Positions 9,075 to 17,019 of a DNA stretch of 64,000 bases are shown here, piece after piece; position 1 is the stretch's first letter; every line of letters begins with the position of its first letter. The notes under the pieces are model-generated. The model was given only the letters and a program-made list of their open reading frames with translations, did not search any database and was not told the origin of the DNA. Source of the DNA: Saprospiraceae bacterium (lineage in GTDB: Bacteria; Bacteroidota; Bacteroidia; Chitinophagales; Saprospiraceae); the NCBI GenBank assembly GCA_019187225.1, contig JABAQQ010000041.1, positions 62,001 to 126,000 on the forward strand. Reading direction: 5' to 3'. Both the position numbers and the translations under genes were made by a program.

Positions 9075-9167
9075 CCTCCGTTATCACGCTACCTAAAAAA
9101 ACCCCTTTAAACATCTCAAACAAATGATGATCTCAAAAGGGTTTTTTAGGCAGCGTGATAACGAAGG
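9075..9167. repeat. Long inverted repeat between the FtsX gene and the lipid cluster
   Basis: Arms 9075-9107 and 9134-9167 are near-perfect reverse complements (shared TTATCACGCT and CCTAAAAAA blocks; a few mismatches) around a loop of about 26 nt. It lies 13 bp upstream of the FtsX start codon on the minus strand, where it could act as a leader attenuator, and also insulates the divergent plus-strand cluster. Confidence 0.75.
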
Positions 9168-9345
9168 TTGTGGTTTTGAACTTGAGAATAGAAATATTGC
9201 CCCACACCTCATGCCGAAATGTTTGGCAATTGATTGTCAGTGTTTTAAAAAAGAAAAATCGTGGCTGGTCGTTCGGTTTCGGACGCTTGGGTGTGCGGGG
9301 GCGGACGGTTGCACAATGGATGTGTATGTTTTTGCGAAAGAAATC

Positions 9346-9353
9346 TAATTTTG
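9346..9353 (+). promoter_or_regulatory. Candidate Bacteroidota promoter -7 box of the lipid cluster
   Basis: TAATTTTG fits the TAnnTTTG -7 consensus of Bacteroidota housekeeping promoters and lies 33 bp before the UbiA start codon. No convincing -33 TTG box is present at the usual spacing, so the call is tentative. Confidence 0.4.
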
Positions 9354-9385
9354 CTTTAGATTTTTGAATACAAAAACAAAAACCG

Positions 9386-10336
9386 ATGGACATCCTTCAC
9401 CCTCCCGCCCATTCCAGCTTCTTCCGCCGCGCCTGGATATACAGCCGCGAAATGTTTCCCCTGCACTTGTACCTGCCTTACGTATTGGCGCTCTATGCCT
9501 GCCTCAACTTTGCGAGCCAAGCCATCGCCGGTGGGCCGGTGGTGTTCGATATCTACGGTTTGACGGGCGTGATCTCGGCTTTCTGTATGATGCTGTTGTT
9601 GCGCACCTTCGACGAATTGAAAGACGTGGAGATTGACAAAGTGCTTTTCCCTGAGCGCGCGCTGCCGCGCGGCGACGTGAAGGTTTCGGACGTTCGCATC
9701 CTTTCCATCGCCAGTTTTTCGGTGTTGTTACTGGTCAACCTCTTGTTTGCCCCGCAAACATGGCTGCCCTTTTTTATCATGATCGTCTATGCCCTGCTGA
9801 CCTTCAAATGGTTTTTCGCAGAAAAAATCCACCGCGAGAACCTGTTCCTGACCATGCTGACGCATCAGCCGTTGCCGCTGTTCATCAACTATTACCTCAT
9901 CCACACTGCTCTGACATCCGGGGGAGCCAATTATTCCTTTACGTCGGATCATGTTATTCTGCTGTTGCTGTTCTCTTTGCCTGTGACGGCGTGGGAAGTG
10001 GCGCGCAAGATCCGGGGACTCGGCAAGGAGACTGACTACGTCACCTTTTCGCGTATTTTCGGCCCGCGTGGAGCGACGCTTATTCCTTTTATCTTCCTGA
10101 TGTTCAGCGGTGGTTTTTGCCTGTACACAGGCTGGAAACTCGGCTTGCACAGCCTGTTTTTCCTCGTCACTTCGGTACTTATGGCATTTGCGGCTTACTT
10201 CTTTACCCGCTTCATTTTGCAGCCGACCGAGCGGAACAATGTTTTGAAAAACACGGCCCTTGTGTTCACAACCCTGCTCTTTTTCAATATGCTGTTTCAC
10301 CTGCTGTGGAAATACGAGGTGCAATGGCAACTGTGA
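9386..10336 (+). CDS. UbiA-family membrane prenyltransferase
   Basis: 316 residues, eight to nine hydrophobic segments. The first Asp-rich prenyl-diphosphate/Mg site is visible as FDELKDVEIDK (Asp76, Asp80, Asp84) followed by PERALPRGDV. A second, more degenerate charged loop is AWEVARKIRGLGKETD (about 202-217). UbiA enzymes transfer prenyl chains to acceptors such as quinone rings or, in archaea, to geranylgeranylglyceryl phosphate. The company of HMG-CoA reductase, a CarS-like protein and a CDP-alcohol transferase favours a lipid acceptor, but the acceptor cannot be read from sequence. First gene of the block; its stop overlaps the next start. Confidence 0.85.
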   Translation: MDILHPPAHSSFFRRAWIYSREMFPLHLYLPYVLALYACLNFASQAIAGGPVVFDIYGLTGVISAFCMMLLLRTFDELKDVEIDKVLFPERALPRGDVKVSDVRILSIASFSVLLLVNLLFAPQTWLPFFIMIVYALLTFKWFFAEKIHRENLFLTMLTHQPLPLFINYYLIHTALTSGGANYSFTSDHVILLLLFSLPVTAWEVARKIRGLGKETDYVTFSRIFGPRGATLIPFIFLMFSGGFCLYTGWKLGLHSLFFLVTSVLMAFAAYFFTRFILQPTERNNVLKNTALVFTTLLFFNMLFHLLWKYEVQWQL

Positions 10337-12927
10337 TGCAATACGGCGGCAAGGCATCGAACCTTCTCAGGATGCAGGCGGCCGGTTTTCCGGTTCCGCC
10401 GTTTTTTGTGGTGCCCCGCGAAACGGTAGCAACGATGTTGGCGCCGCTTTCAGCCGATATCGAACGATTCTGTGCCGCCCTTCCCCGTTTCGATGACGCT
10501 CAACTCGCGCAAAAAGCCGGGGAAATACAACAAAAGATCAAGAGCCTTAACCTGCCCGCGTCTTTTCCCGAATCCATTGCGGCCGACTGCCGCCGGCTCT
10601 TTGGCGACCAATTTCGCGTGGCCGTCCGTTCTTCCGCCGCCGGAGAGGACGGCACGAAGACCTCCTTCGCCGGTCAACACGCTACCTTTTTGGGCGTTCG
10701 CGAGGCCGATCTGGTTGAAAAAATATTGGCTGTCGTCGCTTCCGCTTATAGCGCCAATGCGCTGAAATACAGGATATTGCGCCAACTGTCTGTCCGGGGA
10801 ATACAAATAGCAGTCATCGTCCAGCAAATGGTGGACGCAGCAAAATCAGGTGTCGGTTTTTCCATGAATCCGGGAGGTAATCTGGCCGATGCATTGATCG
10901 TTGCCGGGTACGGCATGGGGGAGGGCGTCGTCGGCAGCCGTGTAGAAACGGATACTTTCGTCGTACACCGTCCAACAGGGGCATTGGAAAGCCACATTAC
11001 ACCAAAGCAAACCGCGCTGGTATTTTCTCCAGGGCGAGGAGTGGTCGAAATGCCCGTCGCCGACGAGAAGCGCAACAGTCCGGTGTTGACGGAGGAGGAG
11101 GTCCGGCAGGTTTGGGACCGGACGTTGGCTGCCGAAACCCTGCTGGGCGTGCCTTCCGATATCGAGTTCTCTTTCGACCGGGAGGGCAAGTTGTTCATCC
11201 TACAGATGCGCCCTATCACTACGCTCGACCGGGAAAAGATCAAGATCCTTGACAACACGAACATCGTCGAAAGTTACCCGGGCTTGACCCTCCCACTTAG
11301 TTTCAGTTTTGCTGCGAAGGCGTACGAACGGGTATTCAGCAGCAGTTCGCGCGCATTTCTGGTTCCCCGATCTGCAATCCGCGGCTTTTCGGACGTTTTT
11401 CAAAACCTGCTGGCGCATTGCAAAGGCCGGGTGTATTACCGCTTAGACAACTGGTACCGGATGATGTCGCTGGTGTACGGGTCGCGGCGTTCGATGCAGG
11501 CCTGGGAAAAGGCTGTCGGCTTAGCGCAGGGCGAAAGCCATTCCATGCACTTTTCATTTTGGAAAAAAGTCCGGACAGTCCTGGCCTCAGTATGGCTTAT
11601 TTTAAATTACCGCCAGGGAAACAAGCGGTTTTTTGAGGAGTTTTATAAAAACTACGCCGTTTTGCGCGATTTCAGAAGCCATCTCTCCTCGCCGGAACAG
11701 CTCTGGCGGCACTACGAAAATGCGACCGGGCGGCTCTTCCGTCCCTGGCATCTGACGCTGGTGAACGATTTTCTGGCTTTCAAAGCGTTTGGCTGGCTGC
11801 AGGAACTGACAAAACAGTACGGCGACGATTACTCTGAAAGTCTGGCCAACGATCTGTTGTGCGGGCAGGGTGGTGTGGAATCGGAGGAAGCAATATTGTC
11901 GGTGTTGGAATTGAAGGAAGCGGTAAAAAACGACGCGGAATTGAGTGCACTTTTTCGTTTGCCCGCCGGCGACATCCTACCCCTGCTCGCCGGACCGAAA
12001 TACCGGATGTTTTACGAAAAGCTGCACCAGCACCTGGAAAAATACGGCGACCGCACGCTGGAAGAATTAAAACTGGAGGTCAAATCGCCGCGCAGCCACC
12101 CGGAAATTTTCATCGGATTGCTCAAAAATCAACTGCTTTCGACCGTAACTTCCCTTGATTTCAGGAGAAAGCAAGTGGAAATAAGGCAAAACGCTGAAAA
12201 TAAAATCGCCACATACCTGCGCTGGTGGCAAGCGCGAACCTGGTTGTTCCGGGCGGCACGTTCGCTCGCTGCCTACGGCCTGAAAAACCGGGAGAACATG
12301 CGTTTTTGCCGAACCCGGGCCTACAGCGCTGTAAAAGATATTTTCGCGGAAATCGGAAAAATGATGGCCGAAAAACAAGTGATTGCCCATCCGGAAGACG
12401 TATTCTGGCTCGAAATCGAAGACCTTCGGGCATTTTGTCCCGGCGAAGACCGCACATCCAAAATCCAAAAAATTGCCGCGCTGAAAGCCGCATTTGAAAC
12501 CTATCGCGACCTGCAATTGACCGACCGCATCATGTACATAGGTGACGAATTGCCTGGATTTGGCTCAAGAACGTGGAAAAAACAGCCCGGGGCCAAATAT
12601 TTCCAGGGCATTGCAGTATCGAAAGGCATCGTGACAGCACCGGCAGCAGTCATTACCGAGCCGCGCCTCGACGCCGACGTTCGGGGAAAGATCCTGGTCT
12701 CTAAAATGACCGATCCCGGCTGGATTTTCCTGATGGCACAAGCCGCCGGTCTGTTGAGCGAAAAAGGATCGCTGCTCTCGCACACTGCTATCGTGGGTCG
12801 GGAATTGGGCATTCCGGTGGTGGTGGGCGTGACGGAGGCGACAAGTATTTTCAAAAACGGAGATATGCTGCGTTTGGATGGAAACGCCGGGACAGTTGCT
12901 TGGGCAGCGCATGTTCAGGAAAGTTGA
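10336..12927 (+). CDS. Rifampin-phosphotransferase/PEP-synthase-like ATP-grasp and phosphohistidine protein
   Basis: 863 residues from the ATG at 10336, which overlaps the UbiA stop as TGATG (another ATG at 10324 is possible). N-terminal PPDK-type ATP-grasp: GGKASNLLRMQAAGFPVPPFFVV, then VAVRSSAAGEDGTKTSFAGQ and the metal/ATP segment PSDIEFSFDREGKLFILQMRPI. A long helical middle follows. The C-terminal swivelling His domain has SHTAIVGRELGIPVVVG with the phosphoryl-carrying His about 47 residues from the end. There is no PEP-binding TIM barrel, so it is not a PEP synthase. Length and order match rifampin phosphotransferases, which move the beta-phosphate of ATP to a small molecule. Translational coupling to UbiA suggests a lipid-related acceptor, which is inference. 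Confidence 0.8.
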   Translation: MQYGGKASNLLRMQAAGFPVPPFFVVPRETVATMLAPLSADIERFCAALPRFDDAQLAQKAGEIQQKIKSLNLPASFPESIAADCRRLFGDQFRVAVRSSAAGEDGTKTSFAGQHATFLGVREADLVEKILAVVASAYSANALKYRILRQLSVRGIQIAVIVQQMVDAAKSGVGFSMNPGGNLADALIVAGYGMGEGVVGSRVETDTFVVHRPTGALESHITPKQTALVFSPGRGVVEMPVADEKRNSPVLTEEEVRQVWDRTLAAETLLGVPSDIEFSFDREGKLFILQMRPITTLDREKIKILDNTNIVESYPGLTLPLSFSFAAKAYERVFSSSSRAFLVPRSAIRGFSDVFQNLLAHCKGRVYYRLDNWYRMMSLVYGSRRSMQAWEKAVGLAQGESHSMHFSFWKKVRTVLASVWLILNYRQGNKRFFEEFYKNYAVLRDFRSHLSSPEQLWRHYENATGRLFRPWHLTLVNDFLAFKAFGWLQELTKQYGDDYSESLANDLLCGQGGVESEEAILSVLELKEAVKNDAELSALFRLPAGDILPLLAGPKYRMFYEKLHQHLEKYGDRTLEELKLEVKSPRSHPEIFIGLLKNQLLSTVTSLDFRRKQVEIRQNAENKIATYLRWWQARTWLFRAARSLAAYGLKNRENMRFCRTRAYSAVKDIFAEIGKMMAEKQVIAHPEDVFWLEIEDLRAFCPGEDRTSKIQKIAALKAAFETYRDLQLTDRIMYIGDELPGFGSRTWKKQPGAKYFQGIAVSKGIVTAPAAVITEPRLDADVRGKILVSKMTDPGWIFLMAQAAGLLSEKGSLLSHTAIVGRELGIPVVVGVTEATSIFKNGDMLRLDGNAGTVAWAAHVQES

Positions 12928-12945
12928 ACATGCACGCCTAACAAT

Positions 12946-13025
12946 ATTTCCCGCAGATTTGTGCAGGTGGAGATCAAAATCTGCGACTATCTGCGCAAAT
13001 TTTTCTGCGTAAATCTGCGGGAAAT
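12946..13025. terminator. Inverted repeat between convergent genes, possible two-way terminator
   Basis: Perfect 15-bp arms (12946-12960 and 13011-13025, ATTTCCCGCAGATTT) enclose 50 nt filled with further ATCTGCG words in both orientations. It sits between the convergent stops at 12927 and 13049. It belongs to the short-word repeat class of this window. Confidence 0.6.
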
Positions 13026-13048
13026 GGCTCTATGCCCCTCCTGCAAGA

Positions 13049-13582
13049 TCACCCGCCTTCCCAGATCCGCGTTTCAGACCCCGGAACGACCACGACGTCG
13101 TATCCTGCACGTTTGGCCTGCGCCACCAGTTTTCTCCGGAGCATACCGGGATAAAAGGCATTAAAAAAATAGTGCCCACCCCGCATTTTATTGATCTTTT
13201 TCAACAGATCGTAACAGGATGAAGCGCAGCGCTGGCCGAAAAAGGAATAGTCATACGACGGCTCCAGGATGTTTTGGTGATAAAAATCCAGCAGAAATGT
13301 TTTTTCCGTTTCGGTGACGGGGATGGTAACAAGCGTTTCCTGCTTTCCTTTGTAGCGTTGTGCCCATTCGTCCGGCGTGAGTTGCTGGAAAATGCAGTTT
13401 TTCGCCTTCGGTTTGGAGATAATGTGTATCCGGTTTTTGTCGCGGTATTGAAAGTCATAAATAAAACCGTCCAACTGAATGCCGACATGGCCGCCTCCTT
13501 TACCGCCGAGTTCTTTCGGCTCGTGGCGATGCTGCCATCGGCGGATTGATCCATGTATAATGCGGACAATGATGTGTTGCAT
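13049..13582 (-). CDS. Probable permuted papain-fold (NlpC/P60-like) protein
   Basis: 177 residues, no signal peptide. The order His-then-Cys (GGHVGIQLDGFIYDF near residues 30-45, then FGQRCASSCYDLLKKI near 114-128) is that of circularly permuted papain-fold amidases or acyltransferases such as the YiiX/LRAT-like group. These cleave or transfer acyl/amide groups, often on lipids or peptidoglycan. The call rests on motif order only. It is divergent from the HMG-CoA reductase fusion gene with a 46-bp gap, so the two probably share a control region. Confidence 0.5.
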   Translation of the reverse strand: MQHIIVRIIHGSIRRWQHRHEPKELGGKGGGHVGIQLDGFIYDFQYRDKNRIHIISKPKAKNCIFQQLTPDEWAQRYKGKQETLVTIPVTETEKTFLLDFYHQNILEPSYDYSFFGQRCASSCYDLLKKINKMRGGHYFFNAFYPGMLRRKLVAQAKRAGYDVVVVPGSETRIWEGG

Positions 13583-13628
13583 CGGACGAGGAAGGAGGAC
13601 GGTTTAAAAGTCAAGCAAAGTAAACGAA

Positions 13629-15944
13629 ATGGAACCATATCCGATAGTACCCGGCAGGGGGCTGGCCACAAAAGACGCGATGGAGGTGCGTCTTGCTTAC
13701 CTTGATATTCTCGGCTACGACCTGGAGAACCTTTCGCAAACCAGTCTTCAACCGGAAGATATCCGGCACAACATCGAATCCAACATTGGTTCGGTGGAAA
13801 TCCCCCTTGGTCTCGCCGGGCCGCTGCTGTTCCGGCACGACGGGTCGCAGGAAATGGTGTTCGCCCCTGCCGGTACGCTCGAAGGCGCCTTGCTGGCGAG
13901 CATGAACCGTGGCGCAAAAGCCGTCAGCCTCAGCGGTGGGTTCGGCGCGGCGGTGCTGCACCAAAAAATGGTGCGCTGCCCAATGTTCATTTTCAGCAGC
14001 CCCGGCGAAAGCCTGCATTTTAAAACCTGGGTGGAAGAGCGCTTTTCGCAGATCAAAAACACAGCCGAACAACATTCCAATCACGCCAAACTCCAGAGTG
14101 TGCTGCCTGTCGTCACGGGCGAAAGCGTCCACCTGAAATTCACCTATACCACCGGCGATGCCGCCGGGCAGAACATGACCACGATCTGTACCTGGCATGC
14201 CATTCTCTGGATAAACGACGGATTTACAGCGGATACAGGAATCAAGCCGCGGCATTTTGTCATCGAAGGCAACGGCGCTTCCGACAAAAAGGTGTCCTTC
14301 TTTTCGATACAGAACGGCCGGGGTGTTCACGTCGCATCCGAATGCGAACTGCCGGAACGCGTCATCGAAAAAGTGCTGCGCACCAATTCCGATGACTTGC
14401 TGCTGTGCTACAACCACTCCATCAAAATAGCCCGGCTCGACGGCATGGTGGGTTACAACATCAACGTTGCCAATGCGGTAGCAGCCATTTTTGTCGCCAC
14501 AGGGCAGGACCTCGCCAGTATTCACGAATCGGGTGTGGGCATGCTCGCGCTGGAAAAAACGCAGACCGGATTGCACTTCAGCCTGCATTTGCCAAATCTG
14601 GTGATCGGGACGGTTGGCGGCGGCACGCACCTGCCCAGGCAACAAGAGGCGCTGGCACTGATGGGTTGCCGGGGAAAAGGGAAATTGCCGCGCCTGGCGC
14701 AGATCATCGCCGGCTTTGCGCTCGCGCTCGAAATTTCCACTTTCTCAGCCATCGTCGGCGGGCAATTTGCCAAAGCGCACGAAAAACTGGGGCGCAACAA
14801 ACCCGTTAAATGGCTCACGAAAAGCGAGATCAACCGCGATTTTGTTCAGTCGTTCCGGGGCGGAAGCCTTGAAGGACGGGAAGTCCTTTCGGTGCATTTT
14901 CCGGAAGGGCGCATCGTGGAAAACGGCGTCATCATCGGGCTGCAAAGCCGGGTGAATCAAAAATTGACGGGCTTTGTGCCGTTGGAAATGGAATGGAAAA
15001 ATTTGTCGCAGCCGGGCAAACCTGAAACAACGCGCGCACTGTTGAAGGTCAAGCCCTTAGACACGGAAGTGATGGAAGGGCTGCACCTCATGGCGGCCCA
15101 CATCGATCCTTCGCTCGCCGACTACCTTTATCAGTTCTGCGAGGTGCTGGAATACCGCGATTGCCATAAAAAGGAATTGGCGATCTATCAATTGTTGCGC
15201 GACAAAGGCCAGTGTTGCACCCCGGAATTGTTCGGCATCAAAACGGACGAAGCGCGGGAGATTTACATCGTGATGCAGGAATGGCTCGACTACGGGGAAA
15301 TGAGCGTCATTCATGCTGAAAACCAGCCCGAACGCTGGTCGAAGGAAAACATCAAATCGGCCATTCGTACGATCGCTGAAGTACATGATGCGTTGGCGGA
15401 TGCAGTTCCCCCCGGTATTCCGGTATTCGAACCCTGGAAAGCTGCGCCGCTGTATCAACAATTCGCCCGCATTCTTGAAAAAGAATACGCCGACGGGCCT
15501 TTGCATCCGCTCGTCTTGCGTCTTTTCGGTTTTATGGATGAACTGGAAGTTGAACACCAGAAGATTTCAGTCAAAAAAACGGTCATTCACAATGATTTCA
15601 ATACCCGGAACGTAGCAGTCCGGCAAAACGGTGACATCTGTATTTACGATTGGGAACTGGCGGTGCAGAATTTCGCGCAGCGCGATGTGGTGGAGTTTCT
15701 GAGTTTCGTGCTGCCGGAGCATTTCGATGTCCGCGACGCAGAGGAATTCCTGCGGTTCCATTTTTCGCTCCAGCAATCCTGCCCGGATTGGGCGGTGTGG
15801 AAACAAGCTGGTGTGTATGCACTCAAAGAATTCCTCGTGACGCGTGTTTCGTTTTATCTTACGGGGCGTATTTTGCTGGATTTTGAATTTGCCGAAAGGA
15901 TATTTCGCAATGCCTTCCGCTTGATTGATCTGCTGAAAAAATGA
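13629..15944 (+). CDS. Class I HMG-CoA reductase fused to APH/choline-kinase-like phosphotransferase
   Basis: 771 residues. Residues 1-400 are a class I (eukaryote/archaea-type) HMG-CoA reductase: AGTLEGALLAS (Glu85), TTGDAAGQNM, EGNGASDKK (Lys220), VANAVAAIFVATGQD (Asp294), IGTVGGGTHLP and AKAHEKLGRN (His384) give the complete catalytic set. It makes mevalonate from HMG-CoA with NADPH. Residues about 465-771 are an APH-fold kinase: LLKVKP strand Lys, KKELAIYQLL helix Glu, hinge IVMQEWLDYGEM, catalytic HNDFNTRN (His654, Asp656, Asn661) and metal-binding DWE (Asp674). No membrane anchor. I know of no standard HMG-CoA reductase with this partner; the kinase substrate is unknown. Its stop overlaps the next start (ATGA). 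Confidence 0.92.
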   Translation: MEPYPIVPGRGLATKDAMEVRLAYLDILGYDLENLSQTSLQPEDIRHNIESNIGSVEIPLGLAGPLLFRHDGSQEMVFAPAGTLEGALLASMNRGAKAVSLSGGFGAAVLHQKMVRCPMFIFSSPGESLHFKTWVEERFSQIKNTAEQHSNHAKLQSVLPVVTGESVHLKFTYTTGDAAGQNMTTICTWHAILWINDGFTADTGIKPRHFVIEGNGASDKKVSFFSIQNGRGVHVASECELPERVIEKVLRTNSDDLLLCYNHSIKIARLDGMVGYNINVANAVAAIFVATGQDLASIHESGVGMLALEKTQTGLHFSLHLPNLVIGTVGGGTHLPRQQEALALMGCRGKGKLPRLAQIIAGFALALEISTFSAIVGGQFAKAHEKLGRNKPVKWLTKSEINRDFVQSFRGGSLEGREVLSVHFPEGRIVENGVIIGLQSRVNQKLTGFVPLEMEWKNLSQPGKPETTRALLKVKPLDTEVMEGLHLMAAHIDPSLADYLYQFCEVLEYRDCHKKELAIYQLLRDKGQCCTPELFGIKTDEAREIYIVMQEWLDYGEMSVIHAENQPERWSKENIKSAIRTIAEVHDALADAVPPGIPVFEPWKAAPLYQQFARILEKEYADGPLHPLVLRLFGFMDELEVEHQKISVKKTVIHNDFNTRNVAVRQNGDICIYDWELAVQNFAQRDVVEFLSFVLPEHFDVRDAEEFLRFHFSLQQSCPDWAVWKQAGVYALKEFLVTRVSFYLTGRILLDFEFAERIFRNAFRLIDLLKK

Positions 15945-16447
15945 ATCACCACCTCGCTTTTATTCTCGTCCCGCTCATCCTGTCCAACGTGCTGCACATG
16001 TTCTGGGTGAAAAAAGATCTGACGCCCGGTTGGGCCGTTCCGGTATGGCCGAGTCTTTTCGGGGCGAACAAAACCTGGCGTGGGTTCGCGGTGTTGCCTT
16101 TACTGAACGGGCTTTTCAGCGCGGTTCTCAGTCCTTTATCCGGCATCGAGACTGGAAAGGGTTTTTGGATCGGCATTGCCCTCGGTTTGGCCTATATGCT
16201 CTCCGAATTACCCAATTCCTGGATAAAGCGGCGCGCCGGTATTGCGCCGGGCGGCAGCGCGGCATCCAAAGCCTGGTTTTTTGCCATTTTGGACAAAACC
16301 GATTCGAGTTTGGGCATAAGTTTGGCGTGTCATTTTATTTTCCAATTCAGCCTGTGGCAGACCGCGCAACTTTTTCTCATTGCGGTTTTTTGCCACGCCT
16401 TTTTTTCCTGGATTTTGTTGGTTTTGGGCGTAAAAAAGCATTTTTGA
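15941..16447 (+). CDS. CDP-archaeol synthase (CarS)-like integral membrane cytidylyltransferase
   Basis: 168 residues with about five membrane segments. Family marks: GANKTWRGF (residues 41-49, matching the GKTWRG motif of CarS), SELPNSWIKRRAGI (88-101, matching GDLxxSFIKRR) and ILDKTDSSLG (116-125, matching the DQLDFVLG acidic motif). CarS converts unsaturated archaetidic acid plus CTP into CDP-archaeol; the bacterial relative CdsA does the same for phosphatidate but is usually larger. Start overlaps the HMG-CoA reductase stop by 4 bp, so translation is coupled. Ends 3 bp from the convergent methyltransferase gene. Confidence 0.8.
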   Translation: MNHHLAFILVPLILSNVLHMFWVKKDLTPGWAVPVWPSLFGANKTWRGFAVLPLLNGLFSAVLSPLSGIETGKGFWIGIALGLAYMLSELPNSWIKRRAGIAPGGSAASKAWFFAILDKTDSSLGISLACHFIFQFSLWQTAQLFLIAVFCHAFFSWILLVLGVKKHF

Positions 16448-16449
16448 GG

Positions 16450-17019
16450 TCAAAAAATAAAAGGAATAAGCTTCCGGGTGCGCGAAGTGTAATCCTTGTA
16501 GGTTTCTCCAAAATGCGCGGTCAATACCGCTTCTTCCAGCCGGATACGGTGCAGCACCGCCACCAACGGGCACGTGACGAGCAAAACAAAGCACAACCAG
16601 TTTTGCATGGCAAGCCCCAAACCGAGGTAATACAGCATAAGCCCAGTGTAGGCCGGATGCCGGATGTATTTGTACATGCCGTTGGTTTTTAAGGTATGTT
16701 GCCTGAGAATGGCGATTTGCACGGTAAATGCCGGGCCCAGGCTCAATACCGCTGCCCATCGCAGTGCCAGCCCTGCAAAAACGAGCAACACGCCCGTATA
16801 TGCCCAAAATACAGGTAAATCAATGCGCCCCCAACCCCTGAAAAAGACCAAAACACTGAGCAACAGCGCCCCCGGTACGAGTAGCCGGAACAACAAAAGA
16901 CTGTTGCCATCCCGCACCAGCCCGATGCCGGAAGATTCGCCTTTTCTGGTCACGTTGATCCATATCCCCGAAAAAGCAATGATACAAACTAAAAATACAA
17001 TGAAAATACCGCTCAACAT
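16450..17019 (-). CDS. Isoprenylcysteine carboxyl methyltransferase (ICMT/PEMT)-like membrane protein
   Basis: 189 residues from the ATG at 17019 (a TTG two codons upstream is possible). Several membrane helices, then the ICMT core: LGPAFTVQIAILRQHTLKTNGMYKYIRHPAYTGLML and, after a helix, EEAVLTAHFGETYKDYTSRTRKLIPFIF. Such enzymes methylate prenylated or lipid head groups with SAM at the membrane. The neighbours suggest a prenyl or phospholipid substrate, but this is inference. Its first 20 bp overlap the first 20 bp of the divergent CDP-alcohol transferase gene. Confidence 0.82.
   Translation of the reverse strand: MLSGIFIVFLVCIIAFSGIWINVTRKGESSGIGLVRDGNSLLLFRLLVPGALLLSVLVFFRGWGRIDLPVFWAYTGVLLVFAGLALRWAAVLSLGPAFTVQIAILRQHTLKTNGMYKYIRHPAYTGLMLYYLGLGLAMQNWLCFVLLVTCPLVAVLHRIRLEEAVLTAHFGETYKDYTSRTRKLIPFIF

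Noticed and set aside
10117-10335. Longer N-terminus of the RPH-like protein
   Set aside because: The upstream 73 codons lie inside UbiA and do not match the family; family sequence starts at the overlapping ATG.
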